Assembly: GCA_018725205.1 (NCBI GenBank)
Contig: QLUB01000017.1
Span: 1 to 20,351 of the forward strand
Direction: 5' to 3'
Source of the DNA: a candidate division NPL-UPA2 bacterium
GTDB taxonomy: Bacteria; Bacillota; UBA994
DNA: 20,351 nucleotides
Shown here: one piece after another, positions 7,694 to 14,469 of the stretch
Layout of the letters: each line of letters begins with the position of its first letter
How positions within the stretch are numbered: the stretch's first letter is position 1
Program-made: the position numbers and the translations under genes
Notes under the pieces: model-generated
Databases searched by the model: none
Seen by the model: only the letters and a program-made list of their open reading frames with translations
Told to the model about the DNA's origin: nothing

Positions 7694-9130
7694 TTAGCGA
7701 AGCTCGCCGCGGTTGTCGGTCCACTGCTCGGTGTGCTGCAATACTGTGCGACGCACGCTTTCCGGCACCTGATTGGCGCTGAACTCAGACGCTGCGTAGG
7801 ACCATTCAATCCATGAGCCGTCGAAATTATACACTTCAAGCCCGAGCACATCACGCAGCACCACTTGCGTGTGAGCAGACCTTACTCCTGACTGGCAGAA
7901 CACAATGACCTTGCGACCACGAATTGCAGCGCTGTAGGCAGCCACAATCTCCTCGCGTGTCCTCAGTGTGCGGTCAGCGGCATTGGCGGCGACCCACTCG
8001 ATATGCACGCTGCCGATGAGTCTACCCGTGCCAAAGGCGCCGCGCGATGAAGCCGACGGACGGCCGTTAAATTCGTCGGCACTGCGTGTGTCAATGACTA
8101 CCCACTCATTGGGGTTCTGCAGGGCGTGGACAACGTCTCCAAGGCGCACGTTGTTAACCGCAGGGTTAAAGTCAGGAGAACGGTAAGCAGCCCGAACAGG
8201 TTGCTCTGAGAGGCGGGCAAACGAACCGGTCGGGAAGTTAGCGGCTTGCCAAGCATTGAGACCGCCGTCGAGCAAGCGCACATCGCGGTGGCCAAGCTGC
8301 CTGATCTGCCACATAAAACGCGCTGCGTCATGCATATTATCAAGCGCATACACCACGATCATCGACTGCGGAGTTGCCCCGGCACGCGAGAGAAGATTCT
8401 CCATTACTTCGCGTGAGCTGGCCATACCACTGACTGCGGGCGCAAGGGCTAGCGGGGAGCCTGTGCCGGAATAGTCGGCGCGCCACACGGTGAAGCTCCC
8501 CGCAATAGGCGAGCGGGCTGCGTGGAGGGGGATAATAGCTAAAGTCGGGTTAATCACCCCAACAACCACGATATCCGGCTCGTTGCGGTCCATTAACTGC
8601 TTAAGCTCAGCCGGAGAGATAAAGGCGTCTTGGTTAGCATATGCGGCTAACTTGTCGCTTTGGGCATTGCCGGCAATTCTGACGCGGCGGAGGGCAACCT
8701 GACGTACCACCACGACTGTCTGCGTACTTTCTTCCCAGCGCACATCAGCACCTAGGTTTTCGGCGACAAAGCGCAGGGGCACTAGCGTACGCCCCCCCAA
8801 CACTATGGGAGCTACGTCTAGCCGCACGGCGCGACCGTTAACGACAGCTTCGGGACGGTTAAGCCGCAGAGAGATCGAGGTGGTACCCAATTGACCGGTC
8901 ACGGTCTCGGTAGCTTCTTGCCAATTTACCGTCGCGCCAAAAGTTTCGAACATGGCGCGGAAGGGTACGAGGACGCGACCGTTGCGAATCACGGGGGCCA
9001 CTTGCAGGGTCATTGGTTGGCCGTCAATGAGGATGCGGATGGTCGAGGCCTCGGTGCCTTGCGGGCCGACGGGCAGCAAGCCGCCCACGACCAACGCCAG
9101 CGCAACCACGAGAACGACTAGTTTTTTCAC
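7694..9130 (-). CDS. Exported protein: copper-amine-oxidase-N-type domain plus double rhodanese (sulfurtransferase, YnjE-like)
   Basis: A 478-residue protein in three parts. Residues 1-28 are a signal peptide (M-K-K, hydrophobic core, T-E-A). Residues 30-142 hold two repeats with the G-R-x-L-V-P-x-R pattern (51-58, 113-120) followed by W-x-E, the copper amine oxidase N-terminal-like domain that is a common surface-attachment module in Firmicutes and binds no copper by itself. Residues ~165-478 are tandem rhodanese domains. The second has the active-site loop C412-Q-S-G-V-R-S; the first has Asp264 where a Cys would be (Y-A-L-D-N-M-H), as is usual for the inactive half. It probably moves sulfane sulfur outside the membrane. 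GTG start with GGAGGAG about 6 bases before. Confidence 0.9.
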   Translation of the reverse strand: MKKLVVLVVALALVVGGLLPVGPQGTEASTIRILIDGQPMTLQVAPVIRNGRVLVPFRAMFETFGATVNWQEATETVTGQLGTTSISLRLNRPEAVVNGRAVRLDVAPIVLGGRTLVPLRFVAENLGADVRWEESTQTVVVVRQVALRRVRIAGNAQSDKLAAYANQDAFISPAELKQLMDRNEPDIVVVGVINPTLAIIPLHAARSPIAGSFTVWRADYSGTGSPLALAPAVSGMASSREVMENLLSRAGATPQSMIVVYALDNMHDAARFMWQIRQLGHRDVRLLDGGLNAWQAANFPTGSFARLSEQPVRAAYRSPDFNPAVNNVRLGDVVHALQNPNEWVVIDTRSADEFNGRPSASSRGAFGTGRLIGSVHIEWVAANAADRTLRTREEIVAAYSAAIRGRKVIVFCQSGVRSAHTQVVLRDVLGLEVYNFDGSWIEWSYAASEFSANQVPESVRRTVLQHTEQWTDNRGELR

Positions 9131-9168
9131 GAGATCTCCTCCTAATATATCGTTTTGGGCGTAATTCG

Positions 9169-9855
9169 CTACTTAATAGAAATGCCTTGTTTCTTGGCGA
9201 TGTACTTGGGGATAAGTGAAACGCCAAACAAGATTAAACCTGCCGCCGCAAACTGCACCAAGAGGCCCGCGCTGACGCCCTGCGTCACGATTTCACCCGC
9301 CATGTAGGCATAGATAAAAGCCCCGGGCGCCATAGTGATGAGGGAAACGAGCGCGAAAGTCGGCAAACTAATAGAGGTCAGGCCATACGCATAGTTTTGT
9401 ATATTGTAGGGAAACACCGGCACGAGGCGTGTCAAGATCAAGAAGCTGGTGCCGTTTTCTCGCACGCCGTTTTCGATGCGTTTAAACAACGGGTTATTGC
9501 CAAACTTGGCTACAATCATGTCGCGCGCGGCGTATCTCGCCAAGAGGAAAGCCACGCACGCCCCGATAGTGGCGGAAATGAGGGCCAGCACACCACCGAC
9601 CACCGAGCCAAAAGTAATGCCTGCCACAATCGTTACCGCCGAAGCCGGCAGCATAAACACCGCCACTAAAATGTAGAGAAACACATAAACTAGGTAGCCA
9701 ATCGCGCCCAGCTCTTGGAACCACAGCCTGAGACCCTCGATATCGCGCAGGCGATCAATCAGGCCAAAACGTCCCGCCAACAACACCACCACCACAATTG
9801 CCGCCAGTGCCAACATCAACCTGATCGGACTTGCCTTAGCGCTGTTTTTCTGCAT
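9169..9855 (-). CDS. TVP38/TMEM64 (DedA superfamily, SNARE-assoc domain) membrane protein
   Basis: A 228-residue membrane protein with a first helix at ~10-30, then the SNARE-associated/VTT core at ~50-190. Clear family marks are the G-x-x-F-G-x-x-x-G segment near 79-88, the A-R-Y motif after the re-entrant part, and T-R-L-V-P-V-F-P-Y-N-x-x-N-Y-x-x-G-L-T at 142-160. The ATG at 9855 was chosen because an upstream in-frame extension to 10002 is Arg-rich and runs back over the end of the preceding gene; the ribosome site (GAGAG) is weak. Relatives YdjX and YdjZ sit beside ynjB-F in E. coli. Related DedA proteins move lipids or lipid carriers; the substrate here is unknown. Confidence 0.88.
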   Translation of the reverse strand: MQKNSAKASPIRLMLALAAIVVVVLLAGRFGLIDRLRDIEGLRLWFQELGAIGYLVYVFLYILVAVFMLPASAVTIVAGITFGSVVGGVLALISATIGACVAFLLARYAARDMIVAKFGNNPLFKRIENGVRENGTSFLILTRLVPVFPYNIQNYAYGLTSISLPTFALVSLITMAPGAFIYAYMAGEIVTQGVSAGLLVQFAAAGLILFGVSLIPKYIAKKQGISIK

Positions 9856-9904
9856 TAGTTCACTCTCGCTTTCACTTATATCTGCCGCCGCCCGACACCC
9901 CATT

Positions 9905-10681
9905 TTATTTGATGGAGCGGGCGATGACCCCCTTAGACTTGTAGCGGTTGACCCAGGCCTTAACAGGACTAGCCAGCACATTCTCCGGCGGTTGCGACGC
10001 ACTCGTCACCACCGGACCCCAAAGGAGATCTAGGATGTGCCAAGCCTTGCCTCCGCCCATCAGCATAGAACTGCGGCAGGCGGCGCAGTAGACTACAATG
10101 TGTTGTGTTGGCATCTCCTTAACGCGCCTATCCATCACCTTCTTTGCCAATTCGGGATTAACGGGAACAATCATGCCGCCAAACCCACAGCAGCGAGCGT
10201 TTTCGCGCGTGCGCTCGGGCTCGACCGTCTTATAGCCTAGCTCTTGCAGTATCCAGCGGATGCCGTCATGGATGGCGCGGTTATCCCGCACGGGACAGGA
10301 GTCGTGAATCGAAAACACCACGTCGCTCGCAAGGGCCTTGCCACGCACTTCCGCAGGCAGTCCGATTTGCGGTAGCCTTTCCCACAGCGAAGCGGTGGTG
10401 AAAGCGTCGGATTCCCTGAGCATGTTGTAGCAGTTCTGGCACGCCACCAGCATCTCGTCGACTTGGCAATCCTTAATGTCGGCTACTAAGCTCCCGAAGC
10501 GCTCTTTAAGCAGCTCGACCTGCCCGAGCGACTTGGTGGGTTTGCCGCAACACTTTTGGATAACCGAGAGCTCGGGGTAAACACCGCGCAAAAACTCGAT
10601 AGTCTTTTCGATGTTCGTAGGGCTGTACGAGGGCAGCGAGCACCCCGGCATAAAGCCATGTCGGATAGCCACTTTACTCAC
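9905..10681 (-). CDS. HdrB-like CCG-domain Fe-S oxidoreductase subunit
   Basis: A 258-residue soluble protein with two cysteine-rich CCG domains (heterodisulfide reductase subunit B type). Domain 1: C14, C44-C45-G, C81-x-x-C84. Domain 2: C129, C164-C165-G, C199-x-x-C202. In HdrB such motifs hold non-cubane [4Fe-4S] clusters that reduce disulfides; in other families they serve in glycolate, lactate or glycerol-phosphate oxidation. The GTG start overlaps the end of the upstream flavoprotein gene by eight bases with AAAGGGG just before it, so the two subunits are surely made together. Likely role: the final electron acceptor/disulfide-active partner of that flavoprotein. Confidence 0.9.
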   Translation of the reverse strand: MSKVAIRHGFMPGCSLPSYSPTNIEKTIEFLRGVYPELSVIQKCCGKPTKSLGQVELLKERFGSLVADIKDCQVDEMLVACQNCYNMLRESDAFTTASLWERLPQIGLPAEVRGKALASDVVFSIHDSCPVRDNRAIHDGIRWILQELGYKTVEPERTRENARCCGFGGMIVPVNPELAKKVMDRRVKEMPTQHIVVYCAACRSSMLMGGGKAWHILDLLWGPVVTSASQPPENVLASPVKAWVNRYKSKGVIARSIK

Positions 10682-12461
10682 GCCCCTTTCTTTTAATAGT
10701 AAAGACTCGCGAGAAGGACAGCTTCTGGTGGATGTCGATGGCGCCGTGCCCCTTCATGGGTGACCTTCCCTTGTTGGCGCGCACAAAGTCCTTGCGCATC
10801 GACATAAAGGCATCCGCCAGCTTAAATTCCTTGGGGCAAACCAAAGTGCACTGGTTGCACAAGTTACAGGAGTACGGCACCAAAGCATCGACTTGCTGCT
10901 TAGCCAAAAACACCCCAAATAGCTCGCCCGGACACCCCGTAAACTCGTTAAGCATCAGGCACTCCTGCATGCACTCCTTGCACTCGCATTCCAGACAGCG
11001 CTGCGCTTCGGAGAGCGCCGTCGCATCGTCGAACCCTAGGTCGCTTTCCGCAAAGCTCCTGCGCCTAACACCGACCTCGACGAGCCGCGTGTGTTGCCGC
11101 ACCAAGTCTTTGGTGTCCTCCGGCACGGGAACATCGTACCGTGTCTTATAGCTGGCTTCGAGCTTAAAGTTGCGCTCCGCGATCAGGGAAATGCCGCGCA
11201 AGAACCGGTCCGCCGAAAGGGCAGCTTTTCTGCCGTGCGCCATGGCCTCGATAGCAATGGTCGTGCCGGCGGCGTCGCCCGCCACAAACACCCCAGCTAT
11301 ATCCGACGCCAGGGTGTCGGGGTCCACACGATAGCGCCCGCCACCGCCTTGCGGGAGCTTGCCATTGGCGATGTCCAGAACGCGTTGTCCGATGGCATAA
11401 ACTATGGTGTCACACTCTACCGCGCGCATCTCGTCGCCTAACTGTGGGTTAAACTTGCCTGATTCATCTTTAAGGGCTAGGCAGTTCTTTAGCCTCGCAC
11501 CTGTGGGACGGCAATCCCGCTCGTGTATGGCATCTACGCACCAACCGTAGTCAAACTGCACGCCTTCCTCGATCGTTGCCTCGTGTTCTTCGCGGCTCGC
11601 AGGCAGTTCGCACTCGTTTTCTAGGCACACAATCCTGACCGCATCCGCACCTGCACGCAAGGCCGAGCGTGCGCAGTCCATAGCCACATCGCCGCCGCCA
11701 ATGACCAGCACATTCTTACCCATAGCCGAGCACCCCTGTGTGAAGGCCATTTCGCGCAAGAAATCCACGGCATTGGTGACCCCTTGGGAATAGCAACCCT
11801 CGACTTGCGCCACTACCCCTTGGTGCGCTCCGTGCGCGAGGATGACGGCGTCAAACTCAGCCCGCAAATCATCTAAGCACACCTGTTTACCCACTTCCAC
11901 GCCCAGTTTAAACTGGATGCCCAAACGATCCAGATACTCGTACTCAAACTCCAGCACTTTGGGTGGCAGGCGATAGCTAGGAATACCTACACGCAACATA
12001 CCGCCGCGCACCGACAGCTTTTCGTAAACGGTGACCTGGTGACCGGCTTTCCGCAAGTCGATAGCCGCCTGCGCTCCCGCAGGACCGCTCCCGACCACAG
12101 CTACTCGCTTGCCTGTGTCAACACCCACGCGGACATCCCACAGTTCCACGCAGTCGGCTTTTTCGGCGGCGTAGCGTTTAAGCGCGGCTATAGCTAGGGG
12201 TTGCTTAAACTCCGTCTCGCGGCGGCACTCCTTTTCGCAGGGATGGGCACAGATACGACCTAAAGTGGCTGGGAGAAACAACTTTTCGCGAATGGTACGC
12301 ACGGCGTCGTCTAACTTGCCCTCGCGGATATGCCTTATGTACGACAGCGCATCGGTATGCATCGGACACTCTGCCGCACAGAACGGCGCCTCTAGCCCTT
12401 GGCAATCCTCGGCAATTTCCTTGGCTAAGGCATAGACCTTTTCTGCAAACTGCACTGCCAT
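10674..12461 (-). CDS. GltD-like NAD(P)H-dependent flavoprotein with extra C-terminal Fe-S domain
   Basis: A 595-residue soluble oxidoreductase and the first gene of the operon. Residues 1-100 are the N-terminal Fe-S domain of glutamate-synthase small chains (C20, C28, C32, C71, C75, C79). An FAD-binding V-V-G-S-G-P-A-G is at 122-129, a second nucleotide site V-I-G-G-G-D-V-A-M-D at 253-262 and the A-G-D-A-A-G FAD end at 394-399. Residues 485-595 are an added region with C489, C492, C494, C497, C501, C510 and a ferredoxin motif C532-x2-C535-x2-C538-x3-C542-P. The extension should pass electrons to the CCG protein encoded next. No glutamine-amidotransferase partner (GltB) is near, so glutamate synthesis is unlikely. 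ATG at 12461 has AGGAGG about 6 bases before; an upstream in-frame start at 12494 lacks this. Confidence 0.9.
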   Translation of the reverse strand: MAVQFAEKVYALAKEIAEDCQGLEAPFCAAECPMHTDALSYIRHIREGKLDDAVRTIREKLFLPATLGRICAHPCEKECRRETEFKQPLAIAALKRYAAEKADCVELWDVRVGVDTGKRVAVVGSGPAGAQAAIDLRKAGHQVTVYEKLSVRGGMLRVGIPSYRLPPKVLEFEYEYLDRLGIQFKLGVEVGKQVCLDDLRAEFDAVILAHGAHQGVVAQVEGCYSQGVTNAVDFLREMAFTQGCSAMGKNVLVIGGGDVAMDCARSALRAGADAVRIVCLENECELPASREEHEATIEEGVQFDYGWCVDAIHERDCRPTGARLKNCLALKDESGKFNPQLGDEMRAVECDTIVYAIGQRVLDIANGKLPQGGGGRYRVDPDTLASDIAGVFVAGDAAGTTIAIEAMAHGRKAALSADRFLRGISLIAERNFKLEASYKTRYDVPVPEDTKDLVRQHTRLVEVGVRRRSFAESDLGFDDATALSEAQRCLECECKECMQECLMLNEFTGCPGELFGVFLAKQQVDALVPYSCNLCNQCTLVCPKEFKLADAFMSMRKDFVRANKGRSPMKGHGAIDIHQKLSFSRVFTIKRKGRE

Positions 12462-12515
12462 GTAACTCCTCCTGCCTACATGTGAAACATACAAGAAAAC
12501 ATCGTTATAAATCTC

Positions 12516-12531
12516 ACATTATTAATCATGT
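12516..12531. promoter_or_regulatory. Palindrome at the operon start point, candidate operator
   Basis: The 16-mer ACATTATTAATCATGT is symmetric at 14 of 16 positions (ACAT..ATTAAT..ATGT). It covers the expected transcription start just downstream of the -10 box of the nine-gene operon, a typical repressor position. A weaker relative (ATGT-3-ACAT) lies at 12480-12490. The regulator is unknown. Confidence 0.45.
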
Positions 12532-12533
12532 TT

Positions 12534-12563
12534 ATTCTACCCTCCCGGGTATGCGGCTGTCAA
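12534..12563 (-). promoter_or_regulatory. Promoter of the nine-gene redox/rhodanese/ABC operon
   Basis: Perfect TTGACA (12563-12558), 18-base spacer and TAGAAT (12539-12534). The leader to the ATG at 12461 is about 65 bases. It lies in the divergent gap to the cysteine-synthase-like gene, for which I find no equally good promoter. Confidence 0.75.
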
Positions 12564-12639
12564 CAAATCTGGCAGGGGGGGCAGGTTAACCCCACCCTTG
12601 CCGCGAACTAGTAGTTAACAGTAGGTGTGGAGGGGCAAG

Positions 12640-13572
12640 ATGACTATCGCGCGTTCCATCTTAGAAGCAGTCGGCAATACGCCGCTGGTAGAGCTAAACC
12701 GCATAACGGCAGGACTAGACCGCCGCATCCTCGTCAAAGTAGAAAGCCAAAACCCGGGCGGGAGCATTAAGACGCGCACGGCGTTGAGCATGATTGAGGA
12801 TGCCGAGCGGCGGGGGCTACTAAAGGCCGATTCCATCATCGTGGAATTCACGAGCGGCAACCAAGGCATAGGTTTGGCTTTGGTCGCGGCAGTAAAAGGC
12901 TACAAGTGCACGATTGTGATGCCCGCCTGCATGAGCGAGGAACGAAGGCGCATTATGGCGAGCTTCGGCGCAGAGATAATACTCACGCCGGTCGGCAAAG
13001 ACATTACAGAGACCTTTAGCTTTGCCGAGGCTAAGGTGCACGAGATGATTAAGAGAGACCCGCGCTGCGTGTTAGCCGGGCAATTCGTTAACCCCGCTAA
13101 CCCCCGCATTCACGCGACCCAGACGGCGGCGGAGATTATCGCACAACTGGAAGGCGTTGTGCCCCAAGCGTTTGTCGCTGCCATCGGCACCGGTGGCACC
13201 ATTACGGGCGCGGGGCAAAGGCTAAAGGCGGCCTACCCCGCTATCAGGGTAGTGGCCGTAGAGCCGACGCAGGCGGCCATCCTCTCGGGCGGCGTTGTCG
13301 CGAACCACAAGCAGCAAGGCATTGGCGACGGGTTTATCCCGGAGATACTTGACACCTCGGTGTATGACGAAGTAGTTGTCGTCAGCTGCGAAGCGGCTTA
13401 TGCGATGACGCGCCGCTTAGCGCGCGAGGAAGGCTTGTTTGCCGGCATCTCCTCGGGCACCAATGTCTGCGCCGCGCTTGCCGTCGCGCAAAAGCTCCCC
13501 GCAGACAGTGTGGTAGTAACTATCTTACCTGATTTGGGCGAGCGGTATTTGAGCACGGCAGATTTGTTTTAA
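12640..13572 (+). CDS. cysK: Cysteine synthase family PLP enzyme
   Basis: A 310-residue fold-type II PLP enzyme, close in length to O-acetylserine sulfhydrylases, which make cysteine from O-acetylserine and sulfide. Seen: G-N-T-P-L at 12-16, the PLP lysine K44 in N-P-G-G-S-I-K, the substrate loop T-S-G-N-Q-G at 71-76, the phosphate-binding G-T-G-G-T at 183-187, and G-I-S-S-G at 269-273. Two spots differ from classical CysK: K-T-R instead of K-D-R after the lysine, and T-S-G-N-Q instead of T-S-G-N-T, so the acceptor may differ (cysteine synthase, cystathionine synthase or a relative). ATG at 12640 has GGAGGGG about 4-5 bases before; a GTG at 12625 lies too close to be used. Divergent from the sulfur-related operon. 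Confidence 0.85.
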   Translation: MTIARSILEAVGNTPLVELNRITAGLDRRILVKVESQNPGGSIKTRTALSMIEDAERRGLLKADSIIVEFTSGNQGIGLALVAAVKGYKCTIVMPACMSEERRRIMASFGAEIILTPVGKDITETFSFAEAKVHEMIKRDPRCVLAGQFVNPANPRIHATQTAAEIIAQLEGVVPQAFVAAIGTGGTITGAGQRLKAAYPAIRVVAVEPTQAAILSGGVVANHKQQGIGDGFIPEILDTSVYDEVVVVSCEAAYAMTRRLAREEGLFAGISSGTNVCAALAVAQKLPADSVVVTILPDLGERYLSTADLF

Positions 13573-13617
13573 CTGCTAGCCGGGGTTCGGGAGCAATCAA
13601 AAACCAAAAACGAGGTG

Positions 13618-13683
13618 GCTGTCCGCTTTCCGCTATCCGCTTTCCACCACGTGCTATGCGCCATGTGCTATGTGCTATGTGCC
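13618..13683. repeat. Low-complexity intergenic repeat (CCGCTWTCC and GTGCTAT units)
   Basis: The gap between the cysteine-synthase-like gene and DUF2161 contains CCGCTTTCCGCTATCCGCTTTCC followed by repeated GTGCTAT / GCGCCAT / GTGCTAT / GTGCTAT heptamers. Its first 16 bases are the inverse of 1391-1406. The repeat supplies the last codons and TAG stop of the DUF2161 gene. Confidence 0.7.
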
Positions 13684-14376
13684 TCTTTCTGCCCATAATA
13701 CCACCAACTCGGGGTAGAGCGCAAGAGCGGCATAACCGCTGTCGGTTAGACCGTAGACGCCGGGTGTGTGGCGCGCAAACCAGCCGTAGAGATTGCGATG
13801 GAGAGTCGACCACGTTTTTTCGTCGGTGCCGAGCTCACGCAGGCGTTTTGCTGAAATAGGCCCGTGTTGTGCTAGGAGAAAAGCGATACGCAGGGCGTTT
13901 TCGCGATAGGCAGTCATGAGCTTGCGCTTGGTTGAGCCGCCTATGTTAAGATCCACGCTACGACTTTCCGCCTCGTGCAGGGCACGTCGGCGGCTTTTTG
14001 TTTGCCGCCGCGGGGTATAGGGCGAAGGTGCAAGCCTTTCTTCGACCTTCGGTGGATTTTTGTCGACATCTACCCAGAGTAACCCGAGCTCTAGCCGCCG
14101 CAGGAGTTGCAGTATCGCTCGCCAACGCCCGCCCCGCCCCACGCACTTAGGGCGCGAAACCGCGATGTAAACGTGGTTTGCTAGGGCTTGGCGGCGCACG
14201 GCCTGTGCCAGCACCTCTATGTTTAGGCTGCGCTTTAGCTCGATAGCCACCACTTCCTCACCGCGCCGCGCTAAGAGGTCGCAGTGCAAAACTTCGGCGT
14301 GTACTGTGTACCCTCGCTCCCGAAAGTACGATGCGACCGGCGGCGAAAGTGTTGTCTCTGCGATTTGTTTTGTCAC
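13675..14376 (-). CDS. DUF2161-type protein with PD-(D/E)XK nuclease fold
   Basis: A 233-residue protein. The N-terminal half has the DUF2161 pattern: P-P-V-A-S-Y-F-R-E-R-G-Y near 12-23, H-C-D-L-L-A-R-R-G with D33, and V-V-A-I-E46-L-K48, giving the D...ExK active site of the PD-(D/E)XK superfamily, followed by an A-Q-A-V-R-R-Q helix. The C-terminal part (from ~155) looks like a winged-helix domain (A-F-L-L-A-Q-H-G-P-I-S-A-K-R-L-R-E-L-G). It may be a nuclease or a DNA-associated factor; no activity is established that I know of. The GTG at 14376 is chosen because AGGAGG lies 6 bases before it. The last residues G-T and the stop come from the adjoining repeat, so the original C-terminus may have been altered. 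Confidence 0.75.
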   Translation of the reverse strand: MTKQIAETTLSPPVASYFRERGYTVHAEVLHCDLLARRGEEVVAIELKRSLNIEVLAQAVRRQALANHVYIAVSRPKCVGRGGRWRAILQLLRRLELGLLWVDVDKNPPKVEERLAPSPYTPRRQTKSRRRALHEAESRSVDLNIGGSTKRKLMTAYRENALRIAFLLAQHGPISAKRLRELGTDEKTWSTLHRNLYGWFARHTPGVYGLTDSGYAALALYPELVVLWAERGT

Positions 14377-14396
14377 TGGAACCCTCCTTTTTTGCA

Positions 14397-14450
14397 CTAC
14401 AGAGGCACAGAGAACACAGAGCCCCCTCTGTGCCCGCTGTGCCTCTATGG
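14397..14450. repeat. Imperfect 25-bp inverted repeat (CACAGAG-rich palindromic element)
   Basis: Arms 14397-14421 and 14426-14450 are complementary at 20 of 25 positions around a four-C loop, built from CAGAGGCACAGAG-type motifs. It fills the gap between the broken symporter gene and DUF2161. There is no T-run of terminator quality on the minus strand, so a mobile or REP-like intergenic element is more likely than a plain terminator, though read-through could be reduced. Confidence 0.65.
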
Positions 14451-14469
14451 TGAAACAAATCCGCGTGCG

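Noticed and set aside
9856..10002. N-terminal extension of the TVP38 protein by 49 residues
   Set aside because: The extension is Arg-rich, overlaps the end of the CCG gene and does not fit the family; the ATG at 9855 starts just before the first membrane helix.
12564..12624. Promoter and terminator for the cysteine-synthase-like gene
   Set aside because: GGTTAACC and TTGCCG are present, but no pair of boxes at proper spacing or stem with T-run is convincing.
13618..13683. CRISPR-like array
   Set aside because: The units are 7-9 bases long without regular spacers, and no cas genes are near.
14397..14450. Intrinsic terminator of the symporter gene
   Set aside because: The stem is long and imperfect and no uninterrupted T-run follows it at the right distance on the minus strand, where TTTTTT lies only upstream of the DUF2161 ribosome site region on the opposite strand.
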